In this document: positions 1-5,357 of the stretch, piece by piece
Position numbering within the stretch: the stretch's first letter is position 1
How the letters are laid out: the number at the start of each line of letters is the position of its first letter
Source: Candidatus Kaiserbacteria bacterium
Lineage (GTDB): Bacteria > Patescibacteria > Paceibacteria > UBA9973 > UBA2100
NCBI GenBank assembly: GCA_002401495.1
Contig: NVTG01000107.1
Span: forward strand, 1-5,357
Length of the DNA stretch: 5,357 nt
Reading direction: 5' to 3'
Notes under the pieces: model-generated
What the model was told of the DNA's origin: nothing
The model's database searches: none
The model's input: only the letters and a program-made list of their open reading frames with translations
Translations under genes and position numbers: made by a program

Positions 1-200
1 TTAAAAAACACGCGCAACACTCAAAAGATCGACCTTGAAAACATGGGGACAAACTAAAGGGGTATGCAGGAAAAGAGTATAAGATGGTGGGGTGGTGGTG
101 CAGGTACTGATGGGTTCGGGGTGAGAAATAATGGGGGAGTATATGGGGGATAGTGGGTGAAAACATGAGAGAGGATAGTGAGAGTGGATGTATCAAGAGT
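1..200. other. G-rich lead-in, no gene seen
   Basis: The first 60 bases are A- and C-containing and of mixed composition. They pass into a G-rich, pyrimidine-poor stretch from about 60 to 200 with GGTGG and GGGG words. No open frame of note, tRNA or rRNA signature is visible. If the molecule is circular this segment would lie between the long purine-rich region at the window's end and the mixed-composition island at 205-715. The start and end of the window share no obvious terminal overlap, so circularity cannot be judged from the sequence. Confidence 0.5.
112..157 (+). other. Cluster of five G-runs, potential G-quadruplex
   Basis: Five runs of at least three G occur in 46 bases, at 112-114, 118-121, 133-137, 145-149 and 155-157, separated by 3, 11, 7 and 5 bases. 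Several four-run combinations could form a three-layer quadruplex, although the 11-base loop is long. A shorter GG-run cluster (GGTGGGGTGGTGG) lies just upstream, near 86-98. The cluster sits about 50 bases before the mixed-composition island. G-quadruplexes near mitochondrial conserved sequence blocks are linked to replication priming and transcription termination; any such role here is inference. G-rich background composition alone could also give such runs. Confidence 0.4.
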
Positions 201-204
201 GGAT

Positions 205-715
205 CTTGTGGGTGTTGCGTGGTTAAATAAGCGATAACAGAGTTAAGTGTATCTCTATAAAATATGTTACTGTTTTACGACTAGAACGTACAAAAATTGA
301 AAGACGTCGTTATGCGGACATACCCCACTACAGGGTACCTCCGGCCGATACCACCCGTATCTAGCTACTCACCAACATACTTAGTCTACAGAGAAGGACT
401 AGAGCATATTGATAAGGAGTTTCGACACGGAAGGCGTGACTAACCTCCACTTTCCCCGACTGACAAAGCTACTAGATACACTTACTTTGTTCGGTGTATG
501 CAGCTGAGCCTTGGGGTGGGTTGGGAGATTGACACCACACACTGTGCTACATCCTCGAGGGGATATACGGTCTGTTGTGTGGTGGTTTAGCTATGGCAGG
601 TTTTGTAATTAGTGCTGTTTGCTGTTTTCTCCTTACGATATAGGGTACGTTAACAGAGGCCGGTACAGGTCTAGTAATTCTCTACAGACGTGGAGAAGGA
701 CAAGACAAGATTAGC
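205..715. other. Mixed-composition island, candidate gene or gene-module cassette
   Basis: This is the only stretch over 100 bases where all four bases are used freely. Pyrimidines rise to roughly half, then drop abruptly after about 715. It looks like unique functional sequence inside a biased spacer. I do not recognise the product. On the plus strand, reading TGA as Trp, there are overlapping open stretches: 227-361 (45 codons, ending TAG 362-364), 285-440 (52 codons), 403-609 (69 codons with one in-frame TGA, ending TAG 610-612) and 476-640 (55 codons with one TGA, ending TAG 641-643). The last ends in a strongly hydrophobic, membrane-like run (GIYGLLCGGLAMAGFVIS, then AVCCFLLTI). None matches a family I can name with confidence. 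A fragment of a mitochondrial membrane protein, an rRNA piece or a non-coding control region remain possible. A module needing trans-splicing would not require its own start or stop codon. Confidence 0.45.
532..584. repeat. Inverted repeat, 9-bp perfect stem with 34-base loop
   Basis: CACCACACA at 533-541 is the exact reverse complement of TGTGTGGTG at 576-584. The 34-base loop contains the palindrome CCTCGAGG (around 552-559). The repeat lies inside the mixed-composition island and inside the candidate open stretches 403-609 and 476-640, so it could reflect RNA structure of an island transcript or be chance. A 9-bp perfect stem is modest evidence in 500 bases of balanced sequence. Confidence 0.4.
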
Positions 716-718
716 ATG

Positions 719-1092
719 TTATTGGGGAGGATGAATTATGATTATTAAGCTGAGGTGATAAGGTGGGAGGAAGAAGAAGATAGAAGAAAGAAAGAAGAAG
801 AGAGGATGAGATGAAGAAGGAGTAGGTCGAAGAGTGACAGCGGAAGATAGGTGCAAAGTATAGGGAGAGGGTTGATAAGTGACATTGAAAGATAGGTGAG
901 AAAGAGGGAGAGAGAGTGGAAAAGTGACATAGAAAAAGGCAGAAAAATTATAAGGGAGAGAGAGAGACAAGCAGAGCAGAGAACTAGGGGTGAGATTGAG
1001 GGAGGATGGGTTAAGGTAAGAGGATTATAGGCAGGGCAGAGGCAAGGTCAAGGGTTTAGGGTAGTGTTTTGGTGGAGGATTAAAGGCGAGGT
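719..1092. other. Purine-rich spacer, no gene seen
   Basis: The composition switches here from the balanced island to strongly purine-rich plus strand. The minus strand has open frames up to 83 codons, but they translate to low-complexity Ser/Leu/Phe/Pro and are expected from pyrimidine-rich DNA. The segment includes a near-homopurine tract at 765-805 and a GA dinucleotide run at about 954-968. The 12-mer CAAGGGTTTAGG at 1049-1060 recurs inside both full units of the downstream 317-bp repeat (1138 and 1455), so the repeat family may extend weakly into this segment. Confidence 0.5.
765..805 (+). repeat. Near-homopurine GAA/GA tract
   Basis: Forty-one bases contain a single pyrimidine (T at 781), built from GAA, GAAA and GAG words. 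Uninterrupted purine tracts of about 19-24 bases recur elsewhere, for example 2390-2408, 2966-2989 and 5199-5217. Long oligopurine-oligopyrimidine duplexes can adopt intramolecular triplex (H-DNA) structure. The tract lies about 50 bases downstream of the island's right edge. Confidence 0.6.
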
Positions 1093-1409
1093 GATGGGTT
1101 TACAGGCTGTGTTTTCAGGGTGTGTTTCGGTGAGGTGCAAGGGTTTAGGTCTATGAAAGTATATGGAGGTAAATCACAAGAGTGTCTGGGTTTGAAAATT
1201 GGAAAGATTTCAGGGAAAAGGGCAGGGCGGATGATGGGTTCGGGAGGCATTTAGCTAGGTGACTTAGAAGGAGATGATGGGGAAATGAGGCTAGAGAATT
1301 AGGAAGGAATAGAGGGCAAAGGAAGAAAAAGCAGTACAGGGATCAGTGGGTCGGATGGTGATGGTGATGGGGGAATAGTGAGAATTGATAGGCAGGATGA
1401 AGGAGTGAT
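1093..1409. repeat. 317-bp tandem repeat, unit 1
   Basis: Unit 1 starts at GATGGGTTTA and is followed directly by unit 2 at 1410 with the same phase. Shared landmarks include CAAGGGTTTAGG (1138 and 1455), AAATCACAAGAGTGTCTG (1171 and 1488), AGGGAAAAGGGCAGGGCGG, and GGGAGGCATTTAGCTAGGTG, all offset by 317 bases. Identity is very high in the middle of the unit (about 1138-1300) and lower in the last 100 bases, where substitutions and small balanced indels accumulate. No coding frame is evident. The unit is unrelated to any mobile element I recognise. Confidence 0.85.
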
Positions 1410-1726
1410 GATGGGTTTATAGGCTGTGTTTACAGGGTGTATTTCGGAGGGGTACAAGGGTTTAGGTCTATGAAAGTAGATGGAGGTAAATCACAAGAGT
1501 GTCTGAGTTTGAAAATTGGAAAGATTTGAGGGAAAAGGGCAGGGCGGAGGATGGGTTCGGGAGGCATTTAGCTAGGTGACTTAGAAGGAGATGATGGGGA
1601 GATGAGGCTTAAAAACTAGGTGGGAATAATGGGCGAGGGGAGAAAAAAGCGTATAGAAAACAGTAGGTTGGATGAAGGGAGTGGTGGAGAAATAGGCAGA
1701 ATAGCTAGGCAGGATAAAGGAGGGTG
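1410..1726. repeat. 317-bp tandem repeat, unit 2
   Basis: This is the second full copy, abutting unit 1 without a gap. Differences from unit 1 include TACAGG to TATAGG near the start and GTGTCTGGG to GTGTCTGAG. The unit's tail, around 1625-1726, is clearly related to 1308-1409 but more diverged than its core. The unequal divergence suggests that the core is constrained or was more recently homogenised. Its end carries GCAGGATAAAGGAGG at 1709-1723, which recurs exactly at 2209-2223. Confidence 0.85.
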
Positions 1727-1875
1727 ATGGCTATAATACACCTGATGCGTTAGGCAGATTTATACTAGTTTTGCGTCTTGGCCGGCCAGAAAGTTTATGG
1801 GAGGAAAAAACAAGAGTGTCTGGGTTTGAAAATCGGATGGATTTCAGGGGAAGCGGCAAGGGTGAGGGTTGGGTG
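1727..1875. repeat. 317-bp tandem repeat, degenerate unit 3
   Basis: The 3' part preserves repeat sequence in exact register: ACAAGAGTGTCTGGGTTTG starts at 1810, precisely 317 bases after its counterpart at 1493, and is followed by a recognisable match to about 1850. The first part, about 1735-1793, is not repeat sequence. It is a pyrimidine-containing patch with ACTAGT and the palindrome GGCCGGCC. Because spacing is unchanged, the patch looks like a replacement of roughly equal length rather than an insertion. Similarity fades after about 1875. Confidence 0.65.
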
Positions 1876-1876
1876 A

Positions 1877-2217
1877 GGACAGATATTATATAAGGGCTGG
1901 GCAAGGGAAGAGTGGATAATCAGGCAGTATAATGGTAAGGGTTCAGAGGGGAACGACAAGGAAAAACACAGAGAGCGGAGAAGGGTCGGAAGGAAAAAAT
2001 GGAAGAAAAATAGGGGAACCAAAGGCATGGAAAAGAGAGGCGCACAGGACAGGGCTAAGCATGGGATTAGGAAAGGATAAATTAGAGAGACATTCAAGAA
2101 CACAGAGGCAAAAAGCTAGAGAAGTAAATAGGGCGAAGAAGGAAAAGGCTAGATAAAAGGTGGAGGATTAGAGTGTGGTGATGTGGATCAGGAGCAGGGA
2201 TTGGTGGTGCAGGATAA
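1877..2217. other. Purine-rich spacer with a short plus-strand open frame
   Basis: The plus strand has a 74-codon frame from ATG 1932 to TAA 2154-2156. It encodes a Lys/Arg/Gly/Glu-rich, low-complexity peptide and contains no TGA. Pyrimidines are commonest at codon position 2 (about 22 of 74, against 12 and 11 at positions 1 and 3), unlike the pattern in the longer downstream frame. I see no start signal or homology and do not call it a gene. The downstream candidate frame is cut off on its 5' side by an in-frame TAA at 2215-2217. Confidence 0.4.
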
Positions 2218-2295
2218 AGGAGGAAGATGAAGGTTGAGGAGAGGAATAATAGGGGAGAGAAGACGGATGAGGATGTTGGTAGAAGGAGCGACTAG

Positions 2296-3255
2296 AGACA
2301 GAGCAAAGAAGGCAGGAAGAGCACGAGGAGCACTAGCAAAGGAGATGGGAGGAAGGATAACGTTCTGGAAGAAGGTGAAGAGAAGAAGCAGAGAGAAGAG
2401 AAGAAGAACAAGGAGAGCCATACCGATGGGCTTGGAAGGAATGGAGCGGAGGATGGAGTAGAGGAGAAGGAAGTACTATTCGGGGACAATATGAGGAGGA
2501 GTCTGAGCAGGGTTACAAGGGATATAGTTATCAGCGTGGGAGAAGACAACAGGGAAGCAAAGAGAGGCAAGGAGAAGAAGGGAGAAGGAGAATGAGGCAA
2601 GAGAGAAGTCACGAGCAGCAGCGATAGGGTTAAGAGGCAGTGAGTTAAGAAGGGAAGGAAGGAGGAAGAGCTTAGCAGATGACTGGTCAAGATGGAGGAA
2701 GGCAAGATGAGCAAGGGTGAGGCCAAGAGTAGCGAAAGGAAGGAGGAAATGGAGAAGAAGGATACGCTGGAGAGTACGAAGAGAAGGTGAGGAGGAAGAC
2801 TAGAAGATGAAGAGAAGATCAGGACCAAGAGCAGGAATGACAGTGAGCATAGAAGTAATGACAACAAGAGCTTAGAAACTCATCTGAGACTAGAGGCAAA
2901 CATAACCAGTGAAAGCAGCACCATAAAGGAGGATAAGAAGAAGAGAACCAGTAAGAAGAAGAGGCAAAGAGGAAAGAAGAAGAGGGGAATAGAAGAAGTG
3001 ACGAGCAAGGTGAAGGTAAGTCTAGAGCATGAACCAAGAAGCACCAGTAGCATGAATGAGACGAACAGCAAAGCCAGAAGAGAGATCACGCATGATGAGT
3101 TCAATGGAGAGGAAAGGAAGAGCAGAAGAGTAGCAGGAGAAGAGAAGCAGACCAGTGAGGAGCTGGCTACCAAGGATAAGAGCAGCCTGAGAGCCAATGT
3201 TAAAGGGTCAGCTAAGAGTAGAAGGAGAAGAGTAAAGAACAGAAGAGAGTATTAG
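2296..3255 (+). CDS. Candidate UGA=Trp reading frame, basic hydrophilic protein of unknown function
   Basis: Frame 2296-3252 is open for 319 codons if TGA is Trp, ending TAG 3253-3255. In-frame TGAs are at 2593, 2641, 2680 and 2788; there is no in-frame TAA or TAG, whereas the two other plus frames hold about 27. Hand counts over 315 codons give pyrimidines at about 10% of position 1, 21% of position 2 and 31% of position 3. This purine-first, free-third pattern is typical of coding sequence and keeps one phase throughout. The signal already exists at 2218-2292 (ATG at 2227), upstream of an in-frame TAG at 2293. The start is therefore unresolved: ATG 2491 would give 254 codons. The product would be Lys/Arg/Glu/Ser-rich, with no hydrophobic segment and no domain I recognise. 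Under the standard code the longest intact part is 2791-3252. It could be a real mitochondrial gene, a decayed one, or a compositional accident. Confidence 0.3.
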
Positions 3256-4304
3256 AGAGTTGCGAGGTGAGAGAGTAGAGAGTAGAGCTGGACAGAGCGA
3301 GCGATGGAGTATGAGAGGCATGTGCACCAGAGAGTAAGAGGAAGGAGAGTGTGGAGTAGAGCAGGAAAGAGATTGAGAAAAGGGACGTGTACTTAGGAGG
3401 AAGGATGAAGGTGGAGAGGGCATGGAGGGTAATGGGGTCTTGAGTGAACAAGGTAAGGGCTGTGGGTGATGGAGTCGAGGGAATAGAGGGTGAGGAAGGA
3501 GAAGGCAAGGTAGGAGGACATGACTCCCAGGTGAGCAGAGCTGACAAGGGAGGGGGTTGCGAACAGAGGGATGATAGTAGGCGGTGTCATGGACTCGGGG
3601 TGCTAGGCTGAGGCAGAGCAGGGAGCGTCATAGGTAGATAAGAGAGGGTCATGACGTGTGTAGTAGAGAGAACTCTAACCGCGAGAGTGAGAGACGCAGG
3701 GAGGAAGACCATAAGGAGTATACAGTAGGAGGGAATGAGCAGACGAAGGAGTGTGAGGGAAGGAGAAGGGTGATCGGAAGGAGAGAGTGGAGAGGAGAGG
3801 ATATAAGAGAGAGTTGGTAGCAGAGAAGAAGAAGGAGTATCAGAAGAGAGTATAAGGGTGAGATAGAGTAGGAGAGAGTAATAGCAAGAGAGGAGAGGGA
3901 AGGGAAGGAGGCACACACAGTAGAGAGTGTGACAGATAGGCACTTAGGGTGAAGGAGACAAGGATGAGTAGGAGGTGCAGATGTCGTAGAGAAGAGAACG
4001 GAGGAGGTAGAAGCCAAGACAGGGGGAGTATGAGTAGGCCAAGGAGTAGACAGGGTGAGAGCTGTGAGTAGAAGAAGAGAAAGTAAAGGAGAGGCGTGGA
4101 CAAGGCTTGAGCAGAGAGCAAAGGGCAGAGGATGAGGATAACTACCAAAGCGAAGGTAAAGGAGGGAAGCAGGAGAAGTAGGAACAGGAGAAGAAGGAAT
4201 AAAGGAGAGAGAAGCAGACAAGCGTGGAGCAGGAGAGAAGAGTAAGGAGAATGAAGGAGAGGGTTGAGAAGGTGTTAAAGGGGAGAACTAAAGTAGGAGA
4301 GTAT
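3256..4304. other. Purine-rich region, no gene supported
   Basis: This is strongly purine-rich plus strand. The minus strand is open for up to 190 codons (3649-4221), but the translation is low-complexity Ser/Leu/Pro/Thr. With so little A and G on that strand, stop codons are expected only about once per 80 codons by composition. Pyrimidine phase counts shift from line to line with no frame kept for long, unlike 2218-3255. On the plus strand, 3338-3577 is open for about 80 codons if several TGAs are Trp, with weak periodicity. I see no repeat, RNA gene or control site. Confidence 0.5.
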
Positions 4305-4365
4305 TGGGAGATCTACAGTCAATCTGTTGACTGTAACCGTGCGTCGCGTTAGCGTATACAGAGGA
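4305..4365. other. Short mixed-composition island around a hairpin
   Basis: About 60 bases of balanced sequence interrupt the purine-rich DNA, containing CpG-rich text (CCGTGCGTCGCGTTAGCG) not seen elsewhere in the region. It includes a perfect 9-bp hairpin (4314-4335) and a weaker CGC-GTTA-GCG inverted element (4345-4354). Such conserved-looking islands in biased spacer can be protein-binding, replication or RNA-processing sites. No function can be assigned. Confidence 0.5.
4314..4335. other. Perfect 9-bp hairpin with TCTG loop
   Basis: TACAGTCAA (4314-4322) and TTGACTGTA (4327-4335) are exact reverse complements around a four-base TCTG loop. The surrounding DNA is about 80% purine and so cannot normally form such stems, which makes this element stand out. 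No T-run follows, so it does not resemble a bacterial intrinsic terminator. A binding site, a replication or nicking element, or an RNA-processing signal are possible. Confidence 0.7.
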
Positions 4366-5357
4366 GAGGGGAGAGAGTGGGGAGCGCGGGCGGACAGTAT
4401 GTAGAGCGGCGAGGAGGGCAGAGAGGAGAAGAAAGGTGAGCCGCCGAGGGAGAAAGGAGAGGCCGTATAAGAGGGAGAAATAGTAGAGAGAGGAGATAAG
4501 GAGCGAGGACCCAGCAAGGAGTAAAGATAAAGATAGTGAAAAGAGGGATGTGATGGTGAGGGTGAAGGGAAGAGGCTGCGTACGGGATCGTAGGAGGTGA
4601 AGGATGTTGGGTTAGAGGTGAATACTCATGAACAGATAGTAGGGGAGACTATGCGTTTATGGCTGCCACAAGGTAAAATAGGTTTCTTTTGGGGGAAGGG
4701 AGTAAGAGAGAAGAGGAAGAGATGGGTGGGATCAGCAAGGAGGAGCAAGCGAGGGCGGGAGAGCCGTTAGTCAGTGTGGGGTTATCTTGGGAGTAGCAGG
4801 AGTAGCAGGAGAGAGGTCCGAGATGGAGAGGAGGATAAGCAATAGGCAGAAGAAGCGTGAGGGTGTAGAGTGCGAGCCCGTGTAGAGACAAGGAGTAGGT
4901 AGAAGGAGGAGAGGAATAGGTAGAGTTAGGAGGCAGAAGGGAGGCCTGAGTGAGAGAGTAGGAGTGAACAAGGAGGGCAAGAGAAGAGCGAGGAGCCACA
5001 GCGAGAGGTGTTACCGATAGTAGTATCTGGCACAACTGGTTGATAGCTGAAAGAGGAGGGAGACAAAGATGGAGATAGGGCAACCCCCACAGAGGAAAGA
5101 GAAGAGTATGAGAGAAGGTAAGAGAAGGAGAGTAGTGCGGGGGAGGTCGTGGAGGCAAGGAGGTATGAGACTATGGGTTAAAGGGAAGGTTAAGAGACGG
5201 AAAGAAGAAGAAGAGGACTCGAGAAGAAGAGAAAGAGAGCACACAGACTAGAAGAACAGGGCAGAAAGAGAAGAAGATAGATGAGATGAAGATAGAGCCA
5301 GGGAAAGGAAGAGCTCAGCATCAAAGAGAAGGAAGCATAGAGCAGGAAGGAAGAAGG
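4366..5357. other. Purine-rich region with two small mixed islands, no gene supported
   Basis: This is purine-rich plus strand to the window's end, with GA/GAA-rich text at 5190-5357. Two short stretches of more balanced composition occur: about 4625-4692 (includes GCTGCCACAAGG and a TTTCTTTTGGGGG run) and about 5010-5050 (includes GATAGTAGTATC and CAACTGGTTG, both short inverted elements). A small direct duplication of AGTAGCAGG lies near 4794-4811. The 169-codon minus-strand open frame at 4649-5158 is low-complexity and lacks coherent three-base periodicity on the lines I counted (4741-4980). Confidence 0.45.

Noticed and set aside
231..330. Possible large-subunit rRNA peptidyl-transferase segment (GCGATAACAG, AGAACGT, GACGTCGTTATG)
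   Set aside because: The short words resemble conserved LSU rRNA text, but their spacing is too short and the other expected blocks between them are absent. A covariance search would be decisive.
508..527. Kinetoplast minicircle conserved block (GGGGTTGGTGTA) in a GGGGTGGGTTGG context
   Set aside because: The match is inexact, and the other minicircle conserved blocks are not seen nearby.
300..700. tRNA gene in the mixed-composition island
   Set aside because: No convincing T-arm motif or cloverleaf with acceptor pairing was found by eye on either strand.
1932..2156. 74-codon plus-strand frame with a basic product
   Set aside because: The length is only mildly unusual for the composition, the periodicity differs from normal coding patterns, and there is no homology or start context to support it.
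3649..4221. 190-codon minus-strand open frame
   Set aside because: The translation is low-complexity Ser/Leu/Pro/Thr. A pyrimidine-rich strand with about 10% each of A and G gives long frames by composition, and pyrimidine phase is not coherent along the interval.
4314..4335. Intrinsic transcription terminator
   Set aside because: The stem is perfect but has no following T-run on either strand and a low-GC stem, so it does not fit a bacterial terminator.
4649..5158. 169-codon minus-strand open frame
   Set aside because: Same low-complexity Ser/Leu/Pro text, and no steady codon-position signal in the lines counted (4741-4980). It also crosses composition islands without change in character.

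Overview
This window looks like non-bacterial, probably organellar DNA from an unidentified eukaryote. I recognise no gene by homology. Its dominant property is extreme strand asymmetry. From about base 720 to the end, roughly 80-85% of + strand bases are purines (line-by-line hand counts), giving endless GAA/GGA/AGA/GAG words. Long minus-strand Ser/Leu/Phe/Pro 'proteins' and plus-strand Lys/Arg/Glu/Gly 'proteins' are expected from such composition, so most long open frames here are not evidence of genes. I see no ribosome-binding-site/operon layout, no tRNA, no recognisable rRNA, no transposase and no CRISPR array.

Layout. Bases 1-200 are a G-rich lead-in with a cluster of G-runs (112-157). 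Bases about 205-715 are an isolated island of balanced, pyrimidine-containing sequence with sharp edges, and the best candidate for a gene or gene-fragment cassette. Bases 719-1092 are purine-rich with a near-homopurine tract. Bases 1093-1875 hold a tandem repeat with an exact 317-bp period: two full units and a degenerate third. Bases 1877-2217 are purine-rich. Bases 2218-3255 are purine-rich but carry a coherent three-base periodicity and a 319-codon plus-strand frame (2296-3252) that lacks TAA and TAG and contains four TGA codons, as expected if TGA is read as Trp. Bases 3256-5357 are further purine-rich DNA with three short islands of mixed composition (about 4305-4365, 4625-4692, 5010-5050). 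The first island contains a perfect 9-bp hairpin.

Interpretation (inference). One small unique island in kilobases of strand-biased, partly tandem-repeated DNA resembles the multipartite mitochondrial chromosomes of diplonemids (Euglenozoa), where each circle carries one short gene module in a repetitive constant region and UGA encodes Trp. A kinetoplastid cryptogene region or a purine-biased nuclear satellite are alternatives. I could not identify the module, so this remains a hypothesis. No working relationship between genes can be claimed; the two parts most likely to be expressed are the 205-715 island and the 2218-3255 frame.
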